Assembly (NCBI GenBank): GCA_964036195.1
Contig: OZ038452.1
Location: forward strand, 11,030,704 to 11,094,703
Origin: Sphaerolaimus hirsutus
Taxonomy: Eukaryota; Nematoda; Chromadorea; Monhysterida; Sphaerolaimidae
DNA: 64,000 bases
Direction of reading: 5' to 3'
Within the stretch, counting starts at the first letter, position 1. The number at the start of each line of letters is the position of its first letter. Shown piece by piece: positions 24,264 through 48,480 of the stretch. The notes beneath the pieces were generated by a model, which was given only the letters and a program-made list of their open reading frames with translations, made no database searches and had not been told where the DNA came from. The translations under genes were made by a program, and so were the position numbers.

Positions 24264-27200
24264 ATGAAGCCGATGACGATCGTGCACGGGCGCGACGGGT
24301 CGGCGGCGCAGCTGATCGGGGGCACGGCCGAACAGGCGGCCATGGTGTTCAATGCGCAGCACCAGCACGCGTCGCAGGTCAGTGACTGGGGCGGTTCATG
24401 TGCATGTTGGTTAAAAATGAAGTTGATTAAGCTGACTTTGAATGTTGGGTTGGAGCTTGTGAATCATGTTACTTGGAGAATTGTGAGCTGTTTATCACGG
24501 TATTTTGTTATGCTGTGCTCGATTCAATTCCATATTGGTTGCTTGTAGTGCGCTGCCAGGCCATACGAATTATACGTCAACGTTATTTGAACGTGTTGAC
24601 GAGGGGTTACCGGCTACATGGTAACTCGCTTAAGATGGCCCCTAAATTTGCGTGTTTGAGTGGTTTGGTGTTCACCCGGTAAATTTGTTTCCGTAAACCC
24701 CTCAAAAACCCGCAGTATCGGCCGGTGCTGCAGGTAAGCCATTCCGTCACGCCTCCAGTCAGGTCCATGAGCAGCAGCACGGAACGATCCGCGAAACACG
24801 ACGGGCCGAAAAAGTGTGTGCTGGATCATTTAATGGTGCCATTTTGGTTGTTGCAAAATAGGCTTATTTTCCATTTTAATAATTTCCCGGAGTAAAGTTC
24901 CATATCTGCAAGAAAAAGAAGTGAAGTGTGCTCACTAGTTGAGCTTACACACGTTTGCAGATGATTTGATTCTGTCGTTCAAGACTACAGACACTTGAAA
25001 CGAATTATCTGCAAATTGGCATGCGTGTACACTCAACTAGTAAGAATAAATCACTGCTTTTTATTGCAGATGTGAACTGTATTCTGGAATTATGGAACAA
25101 TTTTTGTCGGCACAAAATGCATTATAAACGTGGCTTAACTATTGTTGTAGTCGATTTTAGTCGGGATTGCGGGCCCCCATTGCACATTGAACGTTACCCA
25201 CTTTCGTTGCGAAATCAGCTAGTTCAGTGACTTTAACCTAACTAGTTTTCTAAACACCTTTTCTATATTTCTATTTCCGATTCTACAAAATGGATTTTCT
25301 ACATTTTTTACAGCGTCATGAAGCGGAACGGGAGAAAGGCGTGCAACTGCACGCGCTCGGCTTGTCTCAAACTGTTAGTACTCAGCGATCATGCATAGCT
25401 CTAATTGAAGGGGGTGCTTCTAAAAGTACCGATCTACAAAAAATCGATTTTGAGGTAATTGCGATAGAATGTTCAGAGTATGCAATACCCATACATGAGT
25501 ATCAGGTATGGTTTTTGTGGTGTTTTGTTGTGTGTCCACTTCCGTCCACGTCCACTTCCTTGGCAATTGGACCCCCAGTCTGCGAGGCGTTTTATGCTCG
25601 TGCCAGAAAAATATTTGGCTGACTGCGATAAAGCATGACGCACGCCATGCGCTGTTGCAGTCATCCAAATATTGTTCTGGCACACAAACCCACTCAGCAT
25701 TGACCGACTACGGTTTGGTCAACGCTGAGCGAGTAAAAACAACTGAATGGAGGCACCTGTGCGCGGCCCATTTATAAGTCGCGCGGCACGTCATGTGCGC
25801 GGGTGCGGTGCACACAATAATTACTAAAAAAGTGCATGCACGCAGTGCTAATCACGTGATAATCACGTGGCTGAGTGCATGCACATGTGTCCCTGATTAT
25901 GGTAATAATTTAAAATCGATGACGTCATGGTTCTCAGCGACCAATGGCGTCGTCGATATGCCGCAACAACTCCCCCGTTCACCCACTTCTTTAAATATCC
26001 ACCTCCAACCAAAAAAGAAAAATCAGGCGAGGTAAAGAAAAGAAACCACGCCAACCCCCCCGATATTTTGGTCAGTCCCGTCGTACTACCGCCCACTTCC
26101 TTTATACCGTAAATCCTCCAATAAGTCCTCCCCCTGGAATAACTCCCCCCTGTTAGCTGACTGAGGAAAGAATAACTCCCCCCTCAAAAAATTCTGACGA
26201 TAAAATAACTCCCCCGGGGACTTATTCGAGGATTTTCGGTAGTCCTTAGTGACACATGTATAACTAGCTATATAAAATTTTGTGAATTGACATGTGAATT
26301 GTTAGTGTAGATCGGTACTCTTTGTGGCACAAACTTGAAAATGTCATGCAGATCGGCATTTTTAAAAGCACAAAGCACTACTAAAAAGACACTACTACTA
26401 CAAAGATCAGTACTTTATCAAAGCACAAACAATTACATTTTATGTACATTTTTAAAAACATTTTTATTGCAGATCGGTACTTTCAGAATTACCAATTTTG
26501 CCTTCATTCTCAATTTTTAAATGTGTGCTTTTAAAAGTACCAATATACAGCGCAACATTTTTTTCAAATTTGTGCAAATAGAAGTACTGATCTACGTACA
26601 ATTTTCGGAATTACCAAAAAAATTGTGCATTTAAAAGTACCGATCTAACGTCGGTACTTTCAGAAGCACAAATTAGTTCAGCGTAGATCGCTACTTCTAT
26701 CCATGCAAAACAGCACAAACTGAGTTTGTGCTCTGAAAAGTGCCTATCTAACATCGGTACTTTCAGAAGCACAAAAATAATATGTAGGGCGGCAGGGATG
26801 TATCCAGGATTTTTGAGCGGGGGGGGCTGCTTGTTTATGGGGGCCGGCGAACGGGGGAGGCTCAGCCCCCCCCCCCCCCTAAATTTTGCCCTATATAGGG
26901 ACGGAAAGGCGTTTTGGCGCTAGCGCCATACAAAGGCGCCACGCCATGGCGCTATTGGCGTTGGCGCCAGCGCCAGGAACCGCTATATATTTTTGTAAAT
27001 ATACATAAATATACAGCGAAAGTCGCAAAAATGTGTTTATTTCCAAGGATATTGGTTTACAGGGACCGATCCGCTGAAAATACAATGCATGGGGACGAAA
27101 TTGCGCGCTTGCGCGCAAAATTTTTGCGAAACATCGAAAAATATGCATGAAAAGTTGCATTTTTGGGGACTTTTTAGGTCTCACCCCGGGAAGGGGGGGG

Positions 27201-30200
27201 GCTGCAGCCCCCCCCCCCCCCCGCCCCCCCCTGTATACGTCCTTGTAGGACGGTACCTTTAAAAATACAATTTTGGAAAAACTGCGTAGATCGGTACTTT
27301 ATAAGATACAAAAGCTGAAAAACCTTGTAGATCGGTACTTTTAAAATTTCCGTAACTGCATTTTGCTATTTTTTCGGATTTTTCGACTCCCTAAACCTCA
27401 AAAAAATTTCGCCCCCCCACTTTTTGTAATTTTTTAATGCACTTTTCTTTGGGGACCCCGAAAATGGTCCTAACTCAAAATTTGAAAAAAATTGTAGATC
27501 GGTACTTTTAGAGGCACACCCTTCAATTGTTCACATGTGCAGTCTGCACCGTTTTCTCCGATTGTCAGGTACTGCGATTGTTTTGCCAATGGTGAATTTT
27601 GCGACGGGTGCAACTGCAAGGACTGCTACAACAATTTGGATCATGACTTCGAACGAAGCAAAGCGATTAAACAGTGCCTGGAGCGTAATCCGAATGCATT
27701 TCAGCCCAAAATTGGTGAGTCGTTGGTAAATAAGGGACAGCTTAGATAAAAGCCAACTTCGACTATAGATATCGAAAACTGATTGTCTCAACTAGGGACG
27801 GCCAAGGGTTTTTTTCGAAGGTTTTTTCAAAATAAAAACCGTTTTATTTTTTTTAAACTGACCATCAAAACCGTTTAAGAAAAACCTTGGCCAAATTTTT
27901 TACTACTAGGCACTAGGTATTTTGCAATTTTTTGCGCGCAAGCGCGCAATTTCACCTGCACTTTGTGGTGGTTTTCATTGCTTTCGTAGCATTTTTAGCA
28001 TTAAATGTTCCATTTGTTTGTGCTAATGGCGCTCCACACGCTGGAAACGCTGGAATGTCAACTGGTTTGGAGTCAACTCATTTTAGCTGAATTTAGGTAG
28101 CAGGATTATTTTCAAGTGCATATGTGGCAATGTCAAACAGGAATAAATATTGCCATGTGTATTTGAACATGGTTTTGCGACCCATAAACGAAAATCTTGA
28201 TGAAAACCATTCGACCAGTTGACATTGGGATGTCAACTGATGTCAACTGCACCATCCGGTTTTCATCAAGATTTCAGTTTATGGGTTGCGAAACCATGTT
28301 CAAATGCACAAGGCAATATTGATTCGTTTCGACATTGCCGCATGTGCACTTGAAATTGTCATGCAACCAAAATTTGAGCTAAAATCGAGTTGACACTGAA
28401 ACCAGTTGACATTCCAGCGTGTGGAGCGCCATTATGTTGTAATAAGCCATGATATGTTAGTGTATATAATATACAGCTAATGTGCCCCCACATACTTGTA
28501 CAGTGTGAAACACCACTGCCAATGTGTGAGCCTGCTCTTACATCCTTATTTAAGCACTTTTCCACACCCAACATCACTTGAAGTCACGAATGTTCGACAA
28601 AAGGTGATATCCGTAACAAGTTGACATAAAACAGATATTTTTGACAGAAATCACCACTTTTAAATATGCTACCATTTATCCATTCAAGTATCCATTTAAA
28701 TATGCTACCATGGGTTGATAAGCCATCATATGTCAGTGTAGTATATAATATTGAGGTAATGTGCTTCCATGTACCTCCACAGTGTGTAACTTCACTCCCA
28801 AAGTAACAACCTCCTTTTATAACCTTGTTTCATCACTATTCCGTGCCAAACTTTACCTGAAGTCACGAACATTCGACTATAAGGCGATATACGAACGTAT
28901 CGACAACAAAATGTATATTTTTGGCACAAATCACCACTTATAATGCTATCCCATGGCTCTAAAGCCATTCTATGGCTATATATAACATCACAAAGTACTG
29001 TCACCTATCTGATTTACCTGTATCTGTTGACTCATGATCATATCTGGGAGCTTTTGAAAAAAACTGTTTTATTTTAAAATAAAACCCTGTTTTTGAAAAA
29101 AGAAACCCTTTTTGTTGAATAAAAACCTTTTTCGGCCATCCCTAGTCTCAACTAATTAACTGAAAGTTTGAGTTGTATTGCAGCGCCGACGTCACGCGGT
29201 CGTGCCGAAGGCGAGCGCGTCCACCTGAAGGGGTGCCATTGCAAACGGTCGAATTGCCTCAAGAATTACTGCGAGTGCTATGAGGTGCGTCAGTTTTTCT
29301 CAAAAGTATGTCCTGTTCGTTGAGCTCGATTCGAATTTCCAATATGTCGATCATTGTGCGGGTGCGTTCCCTATGGGTTCACAACCGCAAGCAACGCTGT
29401 GCCCAGCGGTCGCTACACTGGGGCATGCCTAATACGCACATCCGCCCGTTAAGCACATTTGCCCGTTTTTCACTTGACACTTTTTCAAGTGATTTTCAGA
29501 TATGAGTGAAGTGAAAAAAAGTTGCGCAATGACAGAAGTGAACTCTGAAAATAACTTGAAAAAGTGTCAAGTGAAGCAACGGGCAAATGTGCGTAACGGG
29601 CAGATGTGCGTATTAGTGCACCCTCGCTACACTCCCCAGTGCACACAAGTCCCCCGCTGCAGGCGCGCGTCGCCTGCAGCAACCGATGCAAGTGCGTCGG
29701 CTGCTGCAACGTGGACTCGAATCGCTTCGACGGCGGCGGCGGCCAGCCCGGCTCCAGCTTCGTCGGCCTCAACGCCGCCAGAAGCCAATTCAGCCAGCGA
29801 TCTGGCGCCCACTTTCCCAATTCCGGTGCGCTCGGCTGTTTGTATCGCGGTTACTGTTTGGGGCGATAAGAGATTTCATTTTAATGTCGATATTCATCAC
29901 CCGATATTTTTATAAAATTTTCTGATGGCGACGTGACGGGAGACATGCTCTGTATTTGCATTTGCAGCCAATGTTGAGAAGGAAGAAAGGAAGGAAAATC
30001 GCAAAAAGTATAGGTGAAAGTTATATTGAAATACGTGTGTAAGGCGCTCCACACGGTGGTTGACGCTACTTTTTAGAAGTCGATTGAGTCAACTCAGAGT
30101 CAACTGTTTTAAGTATAACTATTTTTAATTTTTTACCTGTGTTGATTAAGAAATATTGAGAAGTCGATTGATGTAGAATGAAAGAAGGGGATTTTTTGGA

Positions 30201-31674
30201 TACATATTGTAAATGGCTCAGGGTCAATTGAATTTTTGACCAGTTGACTCTGAGTTGACGCTAATTTTGGCGTCAACTAGCGTGTGTGGGGCCTAAGAGC
30301 CAAAAATAACTGAAACTAACAAAAATAACTGATTGGCAATAAGGCACGTACACTAGTGATTTTGGTAGTGAAAATCTATAAAATGGTTAAAAATTGGTGC
30401 TACTTTAATTCTGTCCATTAATGCTGTTTTTTGTTAGGTAGATAATTTTGATCTAAAGTTTAGGTACAATTTCTCAGGAATCGATCTATAGCTAAATAGC
30501 TGGCTGATTCTATGTGGGGGGTGGTTCTCCACCCCCCCCCCCTCATGGAGACCCCTGATATTACATATGGAAATGTTCGATATTAGGGTAGAAAAAAATA
30601 GATTGTTCTAGTCATATGGCTGGTGAATTTGTTGGTATCTTCTCGTTTGTCTTTAAATCTTTGAAATTTAACAAAGCAAACAAATTGATATGTTGGTGAG
30701 CGTCCAAGTTCTTCTCCCACGCTGAATTCTGCCATGAACGTAATTCCTGAAAAACTCTGCATCGTTGGTCCCTTCGCTCCAATCCCGTCACTGGATTAGT
30801 CTGTGCCGCAGGTCTGATGAGTCTGGCGGCGGCCGCCGCCGCCGACATGGACGCGACTTCGCCCGGCGGCGCGCACGACGGCTCCCAGTCCATGATGCAC
30901 AGCGCCGGCGGCAGCACGGGCCAGTTGGACCCGAAAGCGTTCGTTTTCTCTTTTGAATTGATTTTTCATCGCCACTAGCGTCTGCTCGGGCGTTCTTTTC
31001 TGAGACCGCGTGTTTGTGCCAAATGCCCCTACTACACTCTAGTTGACAATGGCTTGGGTTGTCAACTGGGTCGTCTGGTTTTTATTCACATTTTAGTTGA
31101 CGGGTCGTGCAACCGTGTTCAAATATCCTTTTCCACGTTGCCACATATGCACTTTAAAATTGTCCTGCGACCCGTCAACAAAAAACCGAATTGACATGGA
31201 GACCAGGTGCCAATCCCAGATCTTGTAAAATGTAAAGCAGAGTATCAAATGTCATGCAAAGTGTCAAATGTCATGTAAATTGTCATACAAAGTGTCAATT
31301 GTCATGACAAATGTAAAGTAAAATGTCAATTGTCATGAAAAGTTTAGTAATAGAATGTTTTCTTTTGGCATTGGTTGACATTTTAGATGACACTTGACAC
31401 TTTACTTTACGGGGTCTGAGACTGTCCCCGGTACCCGCCACACGGTCTCGCGTCCTCTTGCAGCACGCCGTGGTACTACATGACGGACGAGGTGGTCGAG
31501 GCGACGGCGCTGTGTCTCATGGCGCAGGCGGAGGAGTGCGAGCGCCAGGCGCTCCAGTGCAACGCCGCCCTCGACGAGCAGCATATGGAGGCGCTCATGC
31601 TCAGGGAGTTCGGCCGCTGCTTGAAGCAGGTCATCTCAAACTGCCACGGACACACCAATCCGGACGAGTTGTGA
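24264..31674 (+). CDS. LIN54: LIN54/tesmin-type CXC-domain protein
   Basis: DNA-binding subunit of the MuvB core/DREAM complex, which binds CHR elements (TTYRAA) of cell-cycle promoters. Exons: 24264-24377, 24716-24813, 25314-25373, 27569-27714, 29184-29284, 29663-29825, 30812-30938 (an alternative donor ends it at 30923), 31464-31674; 334-339 aa, all phases consistent. The two cysteine-rich CXC repeats are clear: [16 protein letters not shown] from about residue 81 and [17 protein letters not shown] from about 157, joined by an [10 protein letters not shown] linker (the RNPxAFxPKI hallmark). The tyrosines that contact the CHR minor groove in human LIN54 are present (about Y92 and Y168). The C-terminal helix-coil-helix has LMAQAEECE and [12 protein letters not shown]. 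The protein lacks the ~500-residue N-terminal region of vertebrate LIN54; more 5' exons upstream cannot be excluded. Intron 3 cuts the first CXC repeat just before LYCDCF and is filled by a 2.1-kb inverted-repeat element. Tesmin is the alternative name for the same family. Confidence 0.93.
26107..26239. mobile_element. CCGTATTTCC-type TA element
   Basis: Flanked by TA; ends CCGTAAATCCTCCAATAAG and complement of CCGAAAATCCTCGAATAAG; nested in 25404-27529. Confidence 0.78.
26793..27245. mobile_element. CAGGGACGTATCC-type hAT-like element
   Basis: Ends CAGGGATGTATCCAGG and GTATACGTCCTTG; TSD TAGGGCGG / TAGGACGG (one mismatch); nested in 25404-27529. Confidence 0.85.
27793..29144. mobile_element. 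TAGGGACGGCC...GGCCATCCCTA hAT-like element
   Basis: 1352 bp with subterminal AAGGTTTTT / AAAAACCG arrays and a perfect 8-bp TSD GTCTCAAC. A palindromic element (28027-28431) is nested within. Fills LIN54 intron 4. Confidence 0.88.
28027..28431. mobile_element. TTGACA palindromic element, GGCGCTCC ends
   Basis: 405 bp; ends TGGCGCTCCACACGCTGG and complement; inner CAACTGGTTTGGAGTCAACTC arms are inverted in the right half. Nested in 27793-29144. Confidence 0.75.
29420..29623. mobile_element. TACGCACA-type element with TTCACTTGACAC arms
   Basis: Inverted ATACGCACATCCGCCCGTTA / GTGCGTATTAG arms around TTTTTCAAGTGATTTTCAG; flanked by direct repeats TCGCTACAC. It sits 39 bp before LIN54 exon 6's upstream neighbour (exon starting 29663). 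Confidence 0.7.
30043..30293. mobile_element. TTGACA palindromic element (PIF/Harbinger-like)
   Basis: Ends GGCGCTCCACACGG and GTGTGTGGGGCC; 3-bp TSD TAA, the classical TWA target of PIF/Harbinger. Confidence 0.8.
31024..31213. mobile_element. CTAGTTGACA palindromic element, right end worn
   Basis: Left arm ACACTCTAGTTGACAATGGC and inverted GTTGACGGGTCG / CGACCCGTCAAC segments; borders approximate. Confidence 0.5.
31216..31414. repeat. TGTCAAATGTCATG repeat
   Basis: Tandem AAATGTCATGCAAAGTG words with GTAAAATGTAAA and ACTTTACTTTAC ends, directly before the last LIN54 exon. Confidence 0.55.
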
Positions 31675-31814
31675 TCGATTTGGGGGGTGGGGGAACGGCA
31701 TGGTCTACTGGTGCGGTTGTCGACTACGTATTCGCGTTGTGATTACTCGCTGCTGAAAATATTTCACCTTTCAGTTATTGATTCAAATATGGACGTCAAA
31801 AAGTCCTGTATTTA

Positions 31815-32160
31815 TGTAGTCCGGCCCCCCTTCCCGGGGTGAGACCCGAAAAACATGGGGAAATGCAAGTTTCGGTACGATTTTGAAAGGTGCAATGAAA
31901 AAATTTTTGCGCGGAAGCGCGCAGTTGCTGCCAGCCATTAGAATTTTACCATATTACTCCCTGTAGCCGCAAATCCTTCAAAATTTACTTAACTGTGCGT
32001 TTTTGCTGTATTTGTATGTATATTTACATACGTATACAGCATTTCATGGTGCTGGCGCCAACGCCAATGGCGCCTACAAATGGCTGAGCCCCCTCCCCGT
32101 TCGCCGGGTTCCGTGAACAAGCACCCCCCCCCCCCGCTCAAAAATCCTGGATACGTCCCT
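31815..32160. mobile_element. CAGGGACGTATCC-type element, left end lost
   Basis: Contains the family's CCCGGGGTGAGACC, GGCGCCAACGCCAATGGCGCC and the right end CCTGGATACGTCCCTG. In the LIN54-ACSL gap. Confidence 0.65.
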
Positions 32161-32386
32161 GGGCAAAAGTGTAATTACGCATTGCGCTTTTACTAACAAT
32201 CTTGTAACTGTGCCGTTTCTCAGTCGACCATGCTGTTTACTTGTTGTTAAAATATTGTTCACATCGGCTGTGTGCTTGTGCCTCATTTGGTTAAGACGGT
32301 ACATTTTATTGTGGCTATCAGCAATGAAAATATATTACACAGATTAGCTATTTTCCGTTATCTATCTTTTGGTATATCGTATTTGC

Positions 32387-32651
32387 TTGAATAATAATCC
32401 TGGGGGATTATTTTTCGTCAGACTTTTTTTTAGGAAGAATTATTAAATTTTTTCGTGAACATTTTGAAATATGTTTCTGTCAACTCGTTTCATGACTGAT
32501 CCTTCATTAACAGCATAACATGCAATAACGTGCCATTATTGTTCAAAGAATACACAACAAATTAATCATATGCCTAAAAAGGGGAATTATTGGAGGGGGA
32601 TTATTTTTCCTGGCCCGTCTAATGGGATGGAATTATTCAAGCAAATAACGG
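32387..32651. mobile_element. TCGTATTTGCTTGAATAAT element
   Basis: Inverted ends CGTATTTGCTTGAATAAT / ATTATTCAAGCAAATAACG; variant of the CCGTATTTCC family with less G/C. Confidence 0.65.
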
Positions 32652-32721
32652 TGTAAATATTTTTCAGATCAGCCCGCTGTAAGTTGTTATCATTCTGCAT
32701 AATATGTGTGTGCTTTCATAA

Positions 32722-32727
32722 AATAAA
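32722..32727 (+). terminator. Candidate polyadenylation signal downstream of LIN54
   Basis: First plain AATAAA on the plus strand past the LIN54 stop, followed by a GT-rich stretch. It is about 1.05 kb from the stop and lies beyond two repeats, so the true site could be nearer with a variant hexamer. Confidence 0.25.
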
Positions 32728-34411
32728 GACAATCGCTTTTCCGTTGGAAATTCATTTCCTGTGCATTTTGTAGACTGTGATAAGTGAACTTATCTTGTCA
32801 CGTCTCGAACATTTCCATTGAACTGCCATATGGATGTGTATCTATTTTTACCCGCGGTTGGTATTTATCTCCGTTTCAATGACATTTACGCGCGTACTGC
32901 CGGCGGATGTTTTCAATGGGCGGTATTTCTATTGAAAATAACCCGTGGACAAAGAATCATTCTGCGTACGGTATATAGCTTTTAAAAAAGTATTGTAAAA
33001 AATAATTAAGCTTGTTTACAATTTTCGCGCGCATTTGGGAACATGGTGTAAAGATAACGATAGGGTAATATCGCACGGAATTCACTTTTAGATTTTCAAT
33101 TTTAGCGTTATTTTTACACTACGTGGTGCCCCTTTAAAGTTCGGTCATTATAGACCTGAGTGTGCAAATTATAGAATATTTTTGCCGCGTTGCATGATTT
33201 CAATATCTTGGGCGCCGTTGGCGTCTGGCCCATTCTTTTGCGGCAACCAGCCGTATGTTTCCCGTTTTGTGCCTTAGGGCTGCGGCACTGTGTAAAATTT
33301 AAGTGTTTACACATTTTTGCTGTGACGAAAAAGATAAACTATCTAATGTAAATCATTTTATATTGACGAGTGTAATTATAATGTGCACTTTCGATATGAA
33401 GCTAGAGAAACGCTTTTGGGATGAAAGCCAAATTTTGTATCGGGATTACGACCGGTTACCTCGGGAGCTCCTAGAATTGCGCACATGAGATGGACTTGTG
33501 CACTTTTGTGAAACCCCCGGTTTTTCACGATTATCAAAAACGTCCTGTGTACGCCGCGACGTAGCCACCGCTGCCATTTTTGGCGCTTTTCCATTACTTT
33601 GTGCCGGTCACCTATCGTTTACCGCACATAGCTTGTTTTTCCTGCTGTGCATGCCTAGCATTATCGATTCTAAATCATTTTGAAATGAGAAAATATGCAG
33701 CGGTGCTGGGGCTTACTGTTTCTTGCATGGACGCTGTGCTAAACATTCTTCGCTTCTGAGCACGAGAAATTGTATGAGCTTTAATAAACCGTTATATTTA
33801 CTTTTTCCACGTGTGAAACTACAGGCGAATTTTTGCATTTGAGTGCATGACGAAAGGTCACACAGAAGTTCCAAAATTTCCATTTGCGTTTATCGGGATA
33901 AGGTCCGTTAACTACTGTTGACATGGGTGAGAAATTTATTCCAGTAAACTGAAATGTGCTCAAAACAGATTCAGCAGTTGTGGAAGTTTTGGCTGTCAAC
34001 TAGTGTACGTAACTTTCCGTTTCTACCAGTGCATACGCCATTTATCGAAAAAAAAATTGGCACGTTTGTTCGGAGCTTTATTCTAACCCTTTCATTCCCA
34101 CCGTTAAGGTGTTTTCTCAATTCAAAATAACAGAACTCGGGTTCAAAATTTTTTTATACCTTTTTTGTGCGTTTGTTGTATGAAACTTAAGCATACCCTT
34201 ATTAAACCAGTATCAATCTATCGTTCCGAACGGACTGTCCCAGAAATACGTGGTTTGGTCAATCTGTATTAAATAAATTGCACTTGTGCCAGCCAAGTAT
34301 TTACCGTGCATATTAGCAGAAATGGGAGTTTAACTCGTGCCAACATAACATGCCTCAGTCTGGCACGTGACTCACGCTCGCCCTAGATCACGCCACCTTT
34401 TAGTCGGGGGG

Positions 34412-34560
34412 GCATTCCCGGACCCTGTAGAATGTCAAATGGCATGCAAAGTGTCAGAAGCAATGTAAAACTCTTTGCAATTTTACAGGGAATTTTACAT
34501 TACTTTTGACACTTCTCATGACATTTGACATTTTACTTGGTGGTCTGGGACTGGCACCGG
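34412..34560. repeat. CCCTGTAGAATGTCAAATG inverted repeat
   Basis: Arms CCCGGACCCTGTAGAATGTC and CATTTGACATTTTACTTGG with GCAAAGTGTCA words between; member of the 31216 / 61657 family. Confidence 0.55.
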
Positions 34561-35589
34561 GACACGCTGCCCTCGTCGTGTATAGTGCCAGTAGGTCTTA
34601 GGCTACTTTTTTACGTGGTTACGTAGGTTCTCTAATTTCCATAGTTTGAATAATTTACTGGGGTATTGGATCACACTCACGGGGCGTTTCAGTGACATTT
34701 GTTTTTCCTAACATTCGTGTTTGCACAAATGCACAGCTGACAGATTTTAGCGGGAGTAACGTTCGTTTCCTCTTGTAAAAATATGTTGAACAAAATGCAT
34801 TCTATTCGCTGGCCTTTAGAATTGTCCCAATTGTACCCGCTTTTTGTCCTTTACGCCTTTGTTTATGTATTTATTTACGCAAGTGCAGTAAAATACCGCG
34901 TACATTTTGGATCTGTAGATCGATCTTCTGTACACTTTACAATTTTCGTGTAAACACTGCACTTTGCGTCGAGAGCTGGCCGTGTGACAGCTACCGATTG
35001 TATATTATTTTTATTTATTTACTCGATTTGTTTCTGAATTACTGGCACAGTCAATTTCCGCATCAATTTCAACATCCTATTTTATCAGCTCTACAGTTCC
35101 CATGCACATGCAGCTTATATGGTATTTTAAATAAAATTTGAAAGCTAGGTGAATACTGTACTGATGTGCATGTGGGAAAAACTTGACAGTCCCGTTCCAT
35201 GTTTCCATCAAGCTGATTATTCTGTATTTGGGGAATGTATCTGATACTTGCAAAAGCATGTCATTTTTGTTGGAATGCAACGTATTTATAAACAGACGTA
35301 GAGTACTAGCTCTAGTTTACAGAAGTTTTGAAAAGTTAAGCTTGCGTCACTAATTCTGGAACTCGTCAAGCGCACACTTTTTCGAACTGTTAGGTGACTT
35401 AAATGCGTCCTTGAAGTTTTCCCCGTGTTTCTATTCCTCTATATCATTCCGTAGGTCTTCAAAGATTGATTGCCGCCGTCCCAGCCCGCTCATAGATTGT
35501 TATTTATACCGCACAGTTTTGTTTAATAGAACCACGCGTCGTTTTTATAATTTCTTCTTGCACCTAAAAGTCTTGCTCTTTTTGTTATA

Positions 35590-36240
35590 CTCGGCGGACA
35601 TCACACTTAGTATGGAAACCTATCATAACCCATCTCAGGGGTTTAGTAGATTTGGACCCTGGCGGGGGTTTATATAGATAGTAAATCGCTCCTCCGGAGG
35701 GATAGATAGCTGAAAAAATTGGGGGGGGGGGTTGGCGGGGGTTCAATATATAGGCTTTTCCAAGGTATAGACGGAAAAAAGGGGGGGAAATCGCTAAAAG
35801 TAGGTGAAAAAGTGCTAGAAATAGGTCTATAAGTACATATAGTACAAAAAATCGCTAAAAATAGGCAATAAGGAACGTGAATTAGAATTTTGAAGGTGAA
35901 AAACTATAAAAAGTTACGAAAATTAGCTTTCTTCAAAATCGGACGATTTGGGGGATAGATAGCCAAAAAATTTGCCTCCGGGATAGATAGATAGCTGAGC
36001 GGGCCTCCGGGATAGATAGATAGCTGGCGGATTTGGGGGGGTGTAACCCCCGACCCATCTGAGTAATGAACCAAAAATTATACAGTTTTTCCCATCACAA
36101 TATCTCGTTTTTACTATGGAATAATTAATTACGAAATTTATCGCAACATTTTATTCACTAAATTATGGTAGGATTCTGCGCGTACTTTGCGGTCCACTCG
36201 GTATGACTGCGCTTTGAACCGTCGAGTTTCAAACGTGGCA
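35590..36240. mobile_element. ACTCGGCGGACA element interrupted by younger insertion
   Basis: Left part ACTCGGCGGACATCACAC and right part GTACTTTGCGGTCCACTCGG match the uninterrupted copy at 38124-38303. The insert is 35636-36052. Confidence 0.7.
35636..36052. mobile_element. CAGGGGT...ACCCCCG / ATAGATAG hAT-like element
   Basis: 417 bp; starts CAGGGGTTTAGTAG, G-run, GATAGATAGCTG words, ends GTGTAACCCCCG; perfect 8-bp TSD ACCCATCT. Confidence 0.88.
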
Positions 36241-36265
36241 CCGCATGCGGAAAGCGCGGCTCTAT

Positions 36266-36426
36266 GGGCCCACACGCTAGTTGACATTGACACCAAATGT
36301 CAACTGGTGCCGATCCGAATTCAAAGCTTGCTCACGAGCCGACTATCGGCGTTCAAACGCAAGCTTTGAATTTGGAACGGAACCAGTTGACATTTGGTGT
36401 TGATGTCAACTAGCGTGTGTGGGGCC
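36266..36426. mobile_element. TTGACA palindromic element (PIF/Harbinger-like)
   Basis: 161-bp palindrome GGGCCCACACGCTAG ... CTAGCGTGTGTGGGGCC; 3-bp TSD TAT. About 95% like 6158-6320 by eye in the arms. Confidence 0.83.
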
Positions 36427-36605
36427 TATGGCGCACAGCACACTGCAAAGTGTAACGATCGGAACCGGACGTTTTAATTTCCGCCCGGGTAGAATACTAA
36501 AGTCGATTCGGACGATTTTATTTACCAAACTTCCCGTTACACTTTGCAGTGTGCGGTGCGCCTATTTATACGCCTACAGCAAAATACGGCCACTCGTGCG
36601 TGCAG

Positions 36606-48480
<11,875 letters not shown>

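Larger units (their letters stand above)
25404..27529. mobile_element. 2.1-kb element with AAAGTACCGATCTAC arrays
   Basis: About 37-bp inverted ends (AATTGAAGGGGGTGCTTCTA and the near-complement ending GGCACACCCTTCAATT). Inside are many GATCGGTACTTTTA / GCACAA words (26280-26790, 27241-27510), an inverted pair around 25600-25690, and two younger insertions (26107-26239, 26793-27245). It fills the intron that splits the first CXC repeat of LIN54. No reading frame resembling a transposase was seen. Confidence 0.72.
32652..35589. other. LIN54-ACSL intergenic stretch
   Basis: No coding exon recognised. A GACATTTTAC repeat lies at 34412-34560. A GTTAACTACTGTTGAC-containing inverted segment lies near 33905-34010. 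The missing ACSL initiating exon may be here. Confidence 0.4.
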
